Positions 8,781 to 19,955 of a DNA stretch of 64,000 nucleotides are shown here, piece after piece. The stretch is taken from assembly GCF_009901565.1 (NCBI RefSeq), contig NZ_WXEW01000002.1, positions 744,001 through 808,000 of the forward strand, written 5' to 3'. The notes under the pieces are model-generated. The model was not told the origin of the DNA, searched no databases, and was given only the letters and a program-made list of their open reading frames with translations. The position numbers were made by a program, and so were the translations under genes. How positions within the stretch are numbered: position 1 is the first letter of the stretch; every line of letters starts with the position of its first letter. This DNA is from Herbidospora solisilvae (GTDB lineage Bacteria; Actinomycetota; Actinomycetes; Streptosporangiales; Streptosporangiaceae).

Positions 8781-10310
8781 ATGGGCGTGCTCGACGGGCT
8801 CCCGGCGGAGTCACGCGGCTGGCTCGACGAGCTCGACCCCGGGACGCTGCGGATGTTCGACCGCCTCGACGGCGTCGTCAGCCCGCGTGCCCCCTACGGC
8901 TACATCGACAACCCGCGCTTCAAGGAGCTGAGCGGCGGGTGGGGCGAGGCCGAATGGCGCGCGACGGCACTGTGGGCGCAACTGCTCACGCTGACCGACG
9001 ACGTCTTCGACTGGCCGTTCCTCGTCCAGGTGGCCAGGCGCAGGCTGAACTGGACGCCCCGGGAGCGAGAGCTGCTGTGGCGCACCACGGGCAGCGTCTC
9101 GGAGCGCTACGCCGACACCGTCCTGGAGATCCCCGTCTCCGCCGTGCGCCGGGTGCCGGTCGCCGAGCGCGAACCCCTGCTGGCGCTCATGACCCACGCC
9201 CGGCGCCAGATGGAGAGGCTTCCCGGGGTCATCGCGTCGCCGGTCGTGCGGCGGCTCGACGACCTCCTCGCCGAGCACCTGGCCGGCGATCCCGGCGCGG
9301 CCGTGCGCGCGCTCCTGCCCGCCGACGACGCCTTCGCCGACCTGCTGCACGACGAATACGGCGAGCGGCTGGGCCGGGTCCTCCCGATGGCGCGCCACTG
9401 GGCGACCGCGACCGCCGCCAACCCGTCGAGGCGGTGGACGCAGGTCGCCGCCGAACGCCTCACCCCCGAGGCGGCCGAGCTGGTCCGCGAGATCCTGGGC
9501 CGCGTACCGGCCTACCGGGAGGGGCTCCGGCACAACGGTTACGTCGAGGTCCTCGTCTACCTGGAGCACCGCACCGCCGACCTGCTGCGCGGGATGATCT
9601 GGACCTGCGAGCCGCTCGACGAGCCCTGGGTGACCGGCCTGCTGGGTGACGTCGCCCTCGCCACCGGCATCGGGATGGGCGGCTCCGGTCCGAACGCGCG
9701 CAACGAACGGGTCGCCAACGCCGCCCTGGGCGTGCTCGACCGGCGCGGCGGGCTCGACGCGGTGCCATGGCTCGCCCGAGTGCAGGCGAGGGTCCGCAGG
9801 AGGAACATCCTGGCCAAGGTCGCCGGGATCCTGGCGTCGATCGCCGCGCGGGAGGGGCTGACCTCCGACCAGCTTCTCGAACGCACCGTGCCCACCTTCG
9901 GCCTGGGCTTCGACGGCTCCCGCACCGAAGACGGGCTCACCCTGTCGGTGACCGGCGCGATCACCCACCACGGCCGCACGACCATCCCCAAGAGCGTCGA
10001 CCGCGGGCTGCTGGCCGAGTTCCGGGCCACCGCCAAGGAGCTCAAGAAGGCGCTGCCCGCCGAGCGGTTCCGCGTCGAGCGGGCCATGGCCACCGAGCGC
10101 GTCTGGCACTGGGAAGCGGTCCGGGAGTTCTACCTCGACCACCCGGTCACCGGTTCCCACGCCCGCGCCCTCATCTGGGAGGTCCTCCACGGCCCGGCCG
10201 CGCAGCGGGTCCGGCCCGGCATGTTGTCGGTCATCCTCTCGAAGGCGTTCCTGCTGGCCGCCGACACCGAGATCACCGACCCCACCATCACCCGCCAGCT
10301 CCGCCCCTGA
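8781..10310 (+). CDS. DUF4132-like protein with central deletion
   Basis: 509 residues, soluble, mostly alpha-helical and repeat-like. Related to the next gene along its length and at the very end: both finish with an ILSKAFLLA.DT.ITDPTI.RQ tail. Here, however, the sequence passes straight from the ALIWEV strand (where DUF4132 starts) to that tail. The roughly 240 residues that separate the two in the neighbour are missing. The reading frame is intact, so the product may be a stable truncated paralogue. DUF4132/MolR-type proteins have no proven biochemical activity. ATG 8781 follows the previous stop by one base; the next gene begins 5 bases after this stop. Confidence 0.8.
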   Translation: MGVLDGLPAESRGWLDELDPGTLRMFDRLDGVVSPRAPYGYIDNPRFKELSGGWGEAEWRATALWAQLLTLTDDVFDWPFLVQVARRRLNWTPRERELLWRTTGSVSERYADTVLEIPVSAVRRVPVAEREPLLALMTHARRQMERLPGVIASPVVRRLDDLLAEHLAGDPGAAVRALLPADDAFADLLHDEYGERLGRVLPMARHWATATAANPSRRWTQVAAERLTPEAAELVREILGRVPAYREGLRHNGYVEVLVYLEHRTADLLRGMIWTCEPLDEPWVTGLLGDVALATGIGMGGSGPNARNERVANAALGVLDRRGGLDAVPWLARVQARVRRRNILAKVAGILASIAAREGLTSDQLLERTVPTFGLGFDGSRTEDGLTLSVTGAITHHGRTTIPKSVDRGLLAEFRATAKELKKALPAERFRVERAMATERVWHWEAVREFYLDHPVTGSHARALIWEVLHGPAAQRVRPGMLSVILSKAFLLAADTEITDPTITRQLRP

Positions 10311-10315
10311 CCGAA

Positions 10316-12361
10316 ATGACGCACATGTTCTCCATGGAACTCTCCCCCCTCGCCAAGCGCCTCTACGACGTGCTCGGCGCAACCGCCCGCGACACGACCA
10401 CCCTGGCCGGGGCCAACATCCCCGACCTGCGGGTGATGGCGGCCGGGGCGCGTGAACTGGTCGAGAACACGATTCACGACCGGCATCCGAGCCTGGGCAC
10501 GTGGTCCACCGTGGTCGCGGCCGGGATCGGGGGCATGGACGCCCGGCTGGCGGCCTGGCTCGCCGAGAAACAGGGGGTCATCGCGGTCGCCGAGAACACG
10601 GTGGTGTTCGGCTGGGAGGTCGAACGGCGGGCGTTGTTCAGCGAGCTGCTGCGGAGCGTCGCCTGGACGGTGCCCCGCAGGCCGATGCCAATCGACGGGC
10701 TCGACTGGCTGGCCGAGCAGCCCGGCTACCTCGGCTTCACCCGCACCGCGCTGGAGTCGGCCGAGGCAAGGGTCGCCCGGCTGCAGGCGGGCGAGATCCC
10801 GTACACGACCAGGCTCTTCGACGACGCGGAGGTCGCGGCGCTCGGCCGGGCCGTCCGGCTGGCGCTCCACCGCGACGAGACCTGGTTGCCCGACCTGCTC
10901 GACGGTCTTGTACGGGGCATCGCCGTCGCGCCCACCAACGCCAAGACCCTGCCCTCTCAGGCGCTGCTGTACGAGATCGCCCGCGCGACCGAAGACCGGC
11001 CGACGCCCGAGGCGATCGCCTCGTTGCGCACCGCCGCCCGGATCACCCGGCACGCCGGGGTACCCAAGGAGCTGGCCAAGAAGTTCAAGCGCATCGAGCC
11101 CACGCTCGCCGACCGGCTCGACGTCGCGTTCCGGATGCCCGACGGGCGGCTCCGCGAGACCTTCGGCGAGCACACCGCGGTCATCTCCACCGACGGGGCC
11201 GTCGAGTTGTCGTGGTGGCACGGCGACCGGAAGCTCAAGTCGGTGCCCGCGGCGGTCCGGCGCGACCACCCCGACGACGTCAAACGGCTGAAAGACGCGG
11301 CCAGGCAGGCCGCACAGCGGCAGCTCACGCTGGCCAGGGCGCTGGAGGCCGGATACACGAGCCCGGCCCCGCCGCCCTACCGCCAGCTGGAGGGCAACCC
11401 GGTCGCCGACCGCCTGATCTGGGAGTTCGAGGTCACGCCCGGCGTGTGGGAGGCGCGGCTCGGGCTGACCGTCCCCGACGTGCCGGTGCGGTTGTGGCAC
11501 CCGGCGCGGGCGTCGGTCGAGGAGGTGCGGGCCTGGCGGGAGGTCGTCCAGGACAAGGAGATCCGCCAGCCGTTCAAGCAGGCGTTCCGCGAGGTCTATC
11601 TGCTGACCCCGGCCGAGGAGGCGAGCGGGGTCGGTTCCCGCCGGTTCGAGGGGCACATCGTGCACTACTCACGGATCCGCGCGCTGTTCAAGGACCGTGG
11701 CTGGGCCTCCCGCTACATGGGCTTCTGGGACGGCGGACACGACGACGGCCAGGCCCGGCGCGTGCTGGCGGGCGGGCAGTGGCGGGCCACCCTGAGCCAC
11801 CACCTCTACGAGGAGGGCTACGCCCAGACCTCCGTCGTCACCTTCGACCGGCACATCGGAGACCGGTGGCGGGAGGCGCCGCTCACGGAGGTCCCGCCGC
11901 TGGTCTTCAGCGAGGCCATGCGCGACGCCGACCTGTTCGTCGGGGTCAGCTCGATCATGTCCGAGCCGCAGTGGGCCGACCGCGAACCGGGGGAGCTGCG
12001 CCACTACTGGGAGAGCTGCTCCTTCGCCGAGTTGTCCTCGTCGGCCGAGGTGCGCCGCGACGCCCTGGCCCGCCTGCTGCCCCGCCTCACCATCGCCGAC
12101 CGCTGCACCCTGACGGGCCGCTACCTGGTCGTCAGGGGTGACCTGCGGACCTACCGGATCCACCTCAACTCGGCGAACATCCTGATGGAGCCAAACGACG
12201 CCTACCTGTGCATCGTCGCCAAGACCACCGCGTCGAGCGGCCTGTTCCTGCCGTTCGAGGAGGACGGCCGCCTGTCGCTGATCCTCAGCAAGGCCTTCCT
12301 CCTGGCCGACGACACCGCGATCACCGACCCGACCATCGTGCGCCAGATCAGAGCGGCCTAG
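10316..12361 (+). CDS. DUF4132 domain-containing protein
   Basis: 681 residues, complete. A helical N-terminal region (about 1-350) leads into the DUF4132 core from about 360: DVKRLKDAARQAAQRQLTLARALEAG, PVADRLIWEFEV, VRLWHPA, the W.E...D.EI.QPFKQ.FRE segment and RYMGFWDGG, ending in ILSKAFLLADDTAITDPTI. No membrane segment. ATG 10316 lies 5 bases after the previous stop; two further in-frame ATGs occur within eight codons. DUF4132 proteins are often linked with SWIM proteins, AAA ATPases or helicases. A role in a NTP-driven complex is inferred from neighbours, not shown. Confidence 0.85.
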   Translation: MTHMFSMELSPLAKRLYDVLGATARDTTTLAGANIPDLRVMAAGARELVENTIHDRHPSLGTWSTVVAAGIGGMDARLAAWLAEKQGVIAVAENTVVFGWEVERRALFSELLRSVAWTVPRRPMPIDGLDWLAEQPGYLGFTRTALESAEARVARLQAGEIPYTTRLFDDAEVAALGRAVRLALHRDETWLPDLLDGLVRGIAVAPTNAKTLPSQALLYEIARATEDRPTPEAIASLRTAARITRHAGVPKELAKKFKRIEPTLADRLDVAFRMPDGRLRETFGEHTAVISTDGAVELSWWHGDRKLKSVPAAVRRDHPDDVKRLKDAARQAAQRQLTLARALEAGYTSPAPPPYRQLEGNPVADRLIWEFEVTPGVWEARLGLTVPDVPVRLWHPARASVEEVRAWREVVQDKEIRQPFKQAFREVYLLTPAEEASGVGSRRFEGHIVHYSRIRALFKDRGWASRYMGFWDGGHDDGQARRVLAGGQWRATLSHHLYEEGYAQTSVVTFDRHIGDRWREAPLTEVPPLVFSEAMRDADLFVGVSSIMSEPQWADREPGELRHYWESCSFAELSSSAEVRRDALARLLPRLTIADRCTLTGRYLVVRGDLRTYRIHLNSANILMEPNDAYLCIVAKTTASSGLFLPFEEDGRLSLILSKAFLLADDTAITDPTIVRQIRAA

Positions 12362-12456
12362 AGGAACGACGTGACCAGGTTCACCGCCGACAACAACGCC
12401 GCGCCGGCGAGGCTCACGACCAGGACGAGACAGACGACTTTCACCCAGGGCTTCAC
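12358..12456 (-). CDS. Possible 32-residue single-span membrane peptide
   Basis: GTG-started reading frame that encodes a short basic N-terminus, a strong hydrophobic helix (VVCLVLVVSLAGAALLSAV) and a short polar tail. Its stop overlaps the stop of the DUF4132 gene on the opposite strand. It follows the 232-residue membrane-protein gene on the same strand. No clear ribosome-binding site is visible, so this is tentative; it may equally be non-coding. Confidence 0.3.
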   Translation of the reverse strand: MKPWVKVVCLVLVVSLAGAALLSAVNLVTSFL

Positions 12457-12503
12457 CCGGCCATGCTGGGGCGCGATGGCAGGTAAATCAAATCACCCGC
12501 GCC

Positions 12504-13202
12504 TCAGCCCAGCAGCAGCCTGACGAGTTCCCCGACGCCCAGGGCGGCGCCGACCGAGACGACGGCCAGCAGAATCGAGTACAGGCAGCCGGTGCCGCCG
12601 CTGATCGGCCTGCCGTGAGCGGGCCGCTCACCGGGCCCCTGCCACAGCGGTCTCGGTTCCAGCACCAGGAACAGCAGCGCGCCGATCTCCCCGACGGTGA
12701 ACAACCAGAACCACGCCCACCGGTTGCCCAGCCTCGGCCGCGACCACAGCATGAGCAGGAACGTGAGGATCCAGGCGGTCGCCAGCCACCACAGGTTCGT
12801 GCCGCCGGGGAACCGGAACGGCCATGAGGGCGCGAACGACCCGCCCCGTCGATCGTCGAGCTGCACGATCGAGGGCACGACCGGGTTGCGCGAGGCGTCG
12901 GCGTTGAGCCGCTTGATCGTGTACGGCCCCTTGGCATCCCGCAGCCCGTCACTCTGGACCTCGTGCCAGACCAGCGGCGACTCCGACCACGTCAGCAGCC
13001 ATATCTCGCCGCCGTTGCCCCGCCACGTCACCCGGTCGACCTCACCGGACGAAAGGGCGAACCGGAACTGGTCGAGGGTGCGGATCGACGGCCGGAACGT
13101 GGCGCTGACGAGCACGGCCCCACCGAGCAGGACGAGCAGCAGCAGGATGCGCACCGCGAAATGGAACCAGTGCAGGAGACGCCGGGCTGAATCCGATTCC
13201 AC
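12504..13202 (-). CDS. Hypothetical membrane protein (232 aa)
   Basis: Four predicted membrane helices: residues about 15-33 (FAVRILLLLVLLGGAVLVS), 138-155, 165-182 and 207-230. An extracytoplasmic or cytosolic domain of about 100 residues lies between the first and second; it contains VDRVTWRGNGGEIWLLTWSESPLVWHEV. No recognised family. Its neighbour on the same strand (13259-13891) is another small membrane protein with a similar size and layout, so the two may be a functional pair. Confidence 0.7.
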   Translation of the reverse strand: MESDSARRLLHWFHFAVRILLLLVLLGGAVLVSATFRPSIRTLDQFRFALSSGEVDRVTWRGNGGEIWLLTWSESPLVWHEVQSDGLRDAKGPYTIKRLNADASRNPVVPSIVQLDDRRGGSFAPSWPFRFPGGTNLWWLATAWILTFLLMLWSRPRLGNRWAWFWLFTVGEIGALLFLVLEPRPLWQGPGERPAHGRPISGGTGCLYSILLAVVSVGAALGVGELVRLLLG

Positions 13203-13258
13203 ATTTCGGTTCTACCGCGTCTGTTTCGGCGCGGATGTTCTCATCGCGCCAAGGAATT

Positions 13259-13891
13259 TCACCATCCGTCCCAGGTCTTGCACGACCACCACGGGCCGGA
13301 CAGATGCCGGAACGTCTCGCACTCCGTATCGTCGGGCGGTTGAGTTCCGCCCGGAAGCCAGAGGAATCCTCGGGACTGCGCGATGGGCGGATCGGTGACC
13401 ATGAGCTGGGCCCCGCCGGCGATGGGCTGCGCGTCGCAGACGTTATAGAGGCCGACCATTCGGCAATCGGTCCTGGCGCGGTCGCCGGCGACATCGCGCG
13501 CATACGCCTCCAGGCTGCTCTCCGACAACGCGAAACGCGCCTTGTGGGGAAGGTCGAGCGCCATTCCGAGCAGGCAGACCGCGAAGACCACCAGCACCAG
13601 CAGCGACGGGACCGGTGAGGATCCGCCACCGGGCTTGGCCAGCACCAGCTTGACGACGAACGTCGGAAGAATCACGCACCAGGCCAGGAAGCCGAAGACC
13701 CACGCCTCCGAATAGGGGTGGGGAACGGAGGTCAGGTAGAAAGCCATCAGCGTCACCAGGATCGTGCAGGAAAGAAACATCTTCCCCGGCGGCTCACCCG
13801 TTCGCCGTGCGGCGGGCGAAATCGCTTGATCGTCCAGATCGGTCACGCGAGCAGAATGCCGCACATCAAATCGGGCGTCCAGGAAACGCAT
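13259..13891 (-). CDS. Hypothetical membrane protein (210 aa)
   Basis: A polar N-terminus is followed by three hydrophobic segments (FLSCTILVTLMAFYL, WVFGFLAWCVILPTFVVKLVL, LLVLVVFAVCLLGMALDL), then a C-terminal domain of about 90 residues containing four cysteines (DCRMVGLYNVCD, TECETF, WWSCKTW). These could form disulfides outside the membrane. Start uncertain: ATG 13891 is given, but the Met just before the first helix is possible. No known family. 56 bases upstream of the next membrane-protein gene on the same strand. Confidence 0.65.
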   Translation of the reverse strand: MRFLDARFDVRHSARVTDLDDQAISPAARRTGEPPGKMFLSCTILVTLMAFYLTSVPHPYSEAWVFGFLAWCVILPTFVVKLVLAKPGGGSSPVPSLLVLVVFAVCLLGMALDLPHKARFALSESSLEAYARDVAGDRARTDCRMVGLYNVCDAQPIAGGAQLMVTDPPIAQSRGFLWLPGGTQPPDDTECETFRHLSGPWWSCKTWDGW

Positions 13892-13898
13892 GTGGAAA

Positions 13899-13930
13899 GC
13901 CCCGCCCCCCTGCGGAATGAGGGGCGGGGC
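13899..13930. terminator. GC-rich hairpin
   Basis: Perfect 10-bp stem GCCCCGCCCC / GGGGCGGGGC with a 12-base loop, located after the GH9 gene and just upstream of the 210-residue membrane protein gene. Second of two stacked hairpins between these co-oriented genes. Confidence 0.5.
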
Positions 13931-13939
13931 CGTTTGGGG

Positions 13940-13979
13940 GCCCGCCTCCCCCAGAGGGGTCCGTCTGGGGAAGGCGGGC
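13940..13979 (-). terminator. Terminator hairpin of the GH9 cellulase gene
   Basis: 16-bp stem with one mismatch (13940-13955 with 13964-13979, GCCCGCC.CCCCAGA) beginning 9 bases after the cellulase stop codon. Together with the next hairpin it should isolate the cellulase transcript from the membrane-protein genes. Confidence 0.65.
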
Positions 13980-13987
13980 GGCTCGGG

Positions 13988-16456
<2,469 letters not shown>

Positions 16457-16533
16457 TCAAGGGGCCCCGGCCAGGCCCTTGACCTGGGCTTCCGTCGTCT
16501 GAATGTTTCACTTCGGGGCCCGCGCAAAAGGGA

Positions 16534-16557
16534 AGGAGCCCTCCGGAGAGGGCTCCT
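16534..16557 (-). terminator. Rho-independent terminator of the GH48 gene
   Basis: 9-bp stem AGGAGCCCT / AGGGCTCCT with a 6-base loop. On the minus strand it is followed by a T-rich run (TTCCCTTTT), giving a classical intrinsic terminator. A second imperfect hairpin (about 16574-16609) lies between it and the GH48 stop. Confidence 0.75.
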
Positions 16558-16619
16558 CATGGGTGTTCTTCAGGGGCGTGACGGCGGGTCCGGCACCGCC
16601 ACGCCCCCGTCTTCGGGGA

Positions 16620-19400
16620 TCAGCCGTTCGGGAAGAGGCGGCCGAACTCGCCCATGGCGACGGCTACGTCGACCTGGGCCCAGAAGCGGTGGTAGTTGAA
16701 GGTCGGGGCCGGGCCGGTCCCGTCCAGGTAGGCCTTCACCTTCGGCCAGTCGGGGTCGTTCTTGTAGAACGACCGGATCGAGATGAAGGTCGAGCTGGAG
16801 TTGATCGCGTCGCCGTTCGGCATGGTGCCGGTCCAGCCCGCGGGCACGTAGACCGGGTCGTCGATGCGGTTGTAGTCGGCCTTGGTCTCCGGCACCGAGA
16901 CGCCCTTGGCGTCCTGGTTGAGCCAGACGCCGTCCAGCAGCGCCTTGGCCATGTTCTTCGCGCCCGTGTGGTTCGCGCGGGCGGCGTAGTACATGAGGAC
17001 CTTCGCGTACGAACCTGCGACGCCCACGTCGGTGGTGTGGTCGGCCACGGTGACGTGCAGGCCCGGGTTGGCCGGGGGCATGCCGGTGGTGGAGCTCCAG
17101 TTACCGGCGGGCGCGCCGGACCAGCGCAGCGTCGACGGGATCTGGTAGGTCCCGTTGGCGTTGATGGTCGTGTTCGCCATCGCCCAGGCGACCCACTTGT
17201 CGAGGATCGTCTTGGCGTCGGCGTTGCCGCTGGCGTAGTACAACGAGGCCACGCGCTCCATCGACCACGCCTGGAAGCCGAACCACTGGTTCGACGGCGG
17301 GTCGTGGTAGACCGGCTGCCAGTCGTAGGTCATGCCGTGGAACTTGGGCAGGTTCGACGGCGGGATGGCGTAGTGACCCTGCCACGAGTTGGTCGCGCCG
17401 CCGGCGATGGCGCCCTCGTCCGACTGCAGCCACTTGTAGAACTGGAGCTGGCGGGTGAGCGAGGTCGCCCAGTCCGAGGCGCCGGTGGTGCTGCGCGGAC
17501 GCAGGTCCGACTGGGTCGACAGGGCCCAGGCCGCGAGCGGGTTCTGGTAGCCGCCGTGGTTGTGCGACGAACCGATGCGCCAGGCCCATCCGGCCGACGA
17601 GTCGGTCGCGCCGCCCCACGCGTAGTACCAGCTCAGCAGGTAGCTGGCGCTGTTCTTGCCGGTACCGGCCGGGCACGAGGTGCTGGTGCAGCCGGGCTGC
17701 TTGAAGTACTTGTCGTACATCGCGTAGCGCAGGTAGTCGCCCATCTTCGCGGCCTTGGCCACGGTCGAGGCGATCTGCGACTGCTTGCCCTGGGCCTTGG
17801 CCCACTCGTTGGCGTAGTAGGCCACCTGCACGGCGCGGGCGTCGGCGTCGGGGGCGTTGGTGTACTTCCACTGGCGGGCGTAGCTGCTGTCCTTGATGAA
17901 CAGGTCGAGGAAGCCGTTGCGGCCACCGTGCGCGAAGGTGTCGCACGAGGGCTGCGGGATGGTCTCGAAGACCGACTCCTCGGGGCCGCGCTGGTAGGTG
18001 TTGATGTACGCCGGCTTGGTCGTGCCGTCGCCGCAGCGGCCGAAGCCGTAGGTGTTGTCGACGTCCAGCAGCCAGTGCATGCCGTAGATGTCGCTGGTGT
18101 TGTACGCCGTCCGCAGCTCGGCCGCGATCGGGTCGGTGCCCACGGAGACGCCCGAGTTGATCTGCGACGGGTAGGAGCTGATGTCGTCGAACTCACCGGC
18201 GTAGGTGGCCGGGGAGTTGGCGTTGTAGAAGGAGTTGGTCGGCTGGTCCTGCGTGGAGGGGATGATGTACCTCTCCATCGACGCCCACGCGGTGTTGAAC
18301 TTGGACCAGTCGCCGGTCACCTGGCCGTAGACCGCTTCCAGCCACAGGTAGTAGCTGTAGGCCTCGGAGGTGGTCTCGTGCCCGTGGTCGGGCGCCTCGA
18401 CCATGAAGGTCTCGACCGAGTGGTAGGGCACGCCTTCTGGCGAGAAGTAGCCGTTCGCCGGGTCGTGGATCTTGTTGTAGAGCGTGGTGAAGCGCTGGAT
18501 GTACTCGTTGCCCGGGGTGGTCCCGTCGTCGTCGGCCTCGGTGGCGTCCAGGGCCGAGGAGAAGTAGAAGACCCCGCCCCCGCTCGTCGACAGGTTGAAC
18601 CGGGCGGTGCCGCTGGTCGAGTCGGCGTCCTGCGCGGCGCTCACCGTGACGTTCTGCGTGACGTTCCAGTTGGCCGGCGTGAAGGTCAGCGTCGTGGGCG
18701 CCGCGGTCAGGTCGGCGTCACCGCCGCTCTGCTTCGACACGGTGACCGTGACGTTCGAGGTCGGCTGCAGCGACAACGACACCGCCGCCGTGGCCGAACC
18801 GCCCTCGGCGACCAGCACCGACGTCGGCGCGACGCGGACGAACCCGTCCGGCTGCGGCGACGGGCTCGGCGACGGGCTCGGCGACGGAGACGGCGAGGGG
18901 CTGGGTGAAGGACTGGGGGAAGGACTCGGGGAGGGCGAGGGAGAGGGCGACGGGGACGGGGACGGCGAGGGGCTGCCGCCGCAGACCACGTTGTTCACCC
19001 GGAAGGACGTCGGCTTGGGGTTGCTGCCGCTCCAGGTCCCGTTGAAGCCCAGGGAGAGGGTCGCGCCGCTCGCCAGCGAGCCGTTCCACGGCATGTTGGT
19101 GGCGGTGACGTTGGCGCCCGACTGGGTCCAGTTCGCCGACCAGCCCTGCTGGACGCGCTGGCCGGAGTTGGGGAAGGTGAAGCCCAGGTTCCAGCTGCTC
19201 AGGGCGTCGCCGGTGTTCCGCACCGTGATGTTCGCGGTGAAGCCGCCGTTGCCGGGGCTGGTCGTCCAGTCGTTCGTCACGTACGTCACGTCGCAGGTCA
19301 CGGCGGCGGAGGCCGGTTGTGCGACCAATGTGACGGCGGCCGTGCAGACGGCCAGCGCGGCCGCCCACAGGGTGCGTTTGCGATAAGCACGTATCGCCAT
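16620..19400 (-). CDS. Secreted GH48 exocellulase (CBM2-linker-beta module-GH48)
   Basis: 926 residues. Signal peptide 1-32 (PASA). N-terminal CBM2 about 33-137, Pro-Ser linker about 141-181, an unassigned beta-sandwich about 183-290 ([23 protein letters not shown]..., Calx-beta-like), then GH48 from about 300 to the end. The GH48 signature [16 protein letters not shown] near 341-356 contains the glutamate expected to act as general acid. GH48 enzymes act processively from reducing ends of cellulose and release cellobiose. Thermobifida Cel48A has a similar order with a fibronectin-like middle module. ATG 19400 has GGAG upstream. Its own cellulose operator sits 39 bases before the start. Confidence 0.93.
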   Translation of the reverse strand: MAIRAYRKRTLWAAALAVCTAAVTLVAQPASAAVTCDVTYVTNDWTTSPGNGGFTANITVRNTGDALSSWNLGFTFPNSGQRVQQGWSANWTQSGANVTATNMPWNGSLASGATLSLGFNGTWSGSNPKPTSFRVNNVVCGGSPSPSPSPSPSPSPSPSPSPSPSPSPSPSPSPSPSPSPSPQPDGFVRVAPTSVLVAEGGSATAAVSLSLQPTSNVTVTVSKQSGGDADLTAAPTTLTFTPANWNVTQNVTVSAAQDADSTSGTARFNLSTSGGGVFYFSSALDATEADDDGTTPGNEYIQRFTTLYNKIHDPANGYFSPEGVPYHSVETFMVEAPDHGHETTSEAYSYYLWLEAVYGQVTGDWSKFNTAWASMERYIIPSTQDQPTNSFYNANSPATYAGEFDDISSYPSQINSGVSVGTDPIAAELRTAYNTSDIYGMHWLLDVDNTYGFGRCGDGTTKPAYINTYQRGPEESVFETIPQPSCDTFAHGGRNGFLDLFIKDSSYARQWKYTNAPDADARAVQVAYYANEWAKAQGKQSQIASTVAKAAKMGDYLRYAMYDKYFKQPGCTSTSCPAGTGKNSASYLLSWYYAWGGATDSSAGWAWRIGSSHNHGGYQNPLAAWALSTQSDLRPRSTTGASDWATSLTRQLQFYKWLQSDEGAIAGGATNSWQGHYAIPPSNLPKFHGMTYDWQPVYHDPPSNQWFGFQAWSMERVASLYYASGNADAKTILDKWVAWAMANTTINANGTYQIPSTLRWSGAPAGNWSSTTGMPPANPGLHVTVADHTTDVGVAGSYAKVLMYYAARANHTGAKNMAKALLDGVWLNQDAKGVSVPETKADYNRIDDPVYVPAGWTGTMPNGDAINSSSTFISIRSFYKNDPDWPKVKAYLDGTGPAPTFNYHRFWAQVDVAVAMGEFGRLFPNG

Positions 19401-19438
19401 TGTCGGGGGGTCTCCAAGCTCTCAGGGACACAGGGGGA

Positions 19439-19452
19439 TGGGAGCGCTCCCA
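19439..19452. promoter_or_regulatory. CelR/CebR-type operator of the GH48 gene
   Basis: Second exact copy of TGGGAGCGCTCCCA, centred about 45 bases upstream of the GH48 ATG. Its presence means the two cellulase genes respond to the same regulator, although both are followed by terminators and are separately transcribed. Confidence 0.92.
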
Positions 19453-19589
19453 CCGGTAGCATGCCCGGATCGCCCGAATCCCTGTCAATCGACGTGCGGA
19501 TTCGCCGCTCTTTCACCTGCGCGGAGGTGAAACTTTCACCTCCTCAGGCGTCACGTGTGAGGCCGTCACCTGCGGGTAGTCGCGCGCGC

Positions 19590-19955
19590 ATGGCCAACGA
19601 CAGAGTGAACGAGATGACCGACGCCGCGAAGACGGCCGCCGCCAAGATCGAAGGGGCGTTCCACGAGACCGCCGCCAAGGTCGCCGCGACCGTCGAGGAG
19701 AAGATGCCCGAGGTCCGCGAGGCCGCCCAGAAGGCGGTCGCCACCATGGACCAGCACATCCCCGACGTCGTGAAGGACAAGGTCAGGGGTGCCGGGGAGA
19801 CCGTGTCGGCCAAGGCGGCCGAAGTCACGCCCGCGCAGTTCAAGGACGCCACCGACCGGCTGACCGCCGAGGCGAAGAAGCGCCCGATGCTGGCGGTCGC
19901 GGCGGGGGTCGCCGCGCTGCTGGTGTTCCGCCGGATGTTGCGCCGCAAGAGGTGA
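19590..19955 (+). CDS. Amphipathic-helix protein with C-terminal membrane anchor (121 aa)
   Basis: Almost entirely alanine-, lysine- and glutamate-rich helix with heptad-like spacing (AAKTAAAKIEGAFHETAAKVAATVEEKM), ending in one hydrophobic span (MLAVAAGVAALLVF) and a basic tail RRMLRRKR. This layout recalls YtxH/apolipoprotein-like stress and envelope proteins of actinomycetes; no catalytic motif. Start taken at ATG 19590; ATG 19614 is an alternative. Convergent with the 571-residue membrane protein gene, whose stop abuts this one. Confidence 0.72.
   Translation: MANDRVNEMTDAAKTAAAKIEGAFHETAAKVAATVEEKMPEVREAAQKAVATMDQHIPDVVKDKVRGAGETVSAKAAEVTPAQFKDATDRLTAEAKKRPMLAVAAGVAALLVFRRMLRRKR

Noticed and set aside
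13899-13979. Riboswitch or attenuator in front of the membrane-protein gene
   Set aside because: Two simple GC hairpins right after the cellulase stop are adequately explained as terminators.
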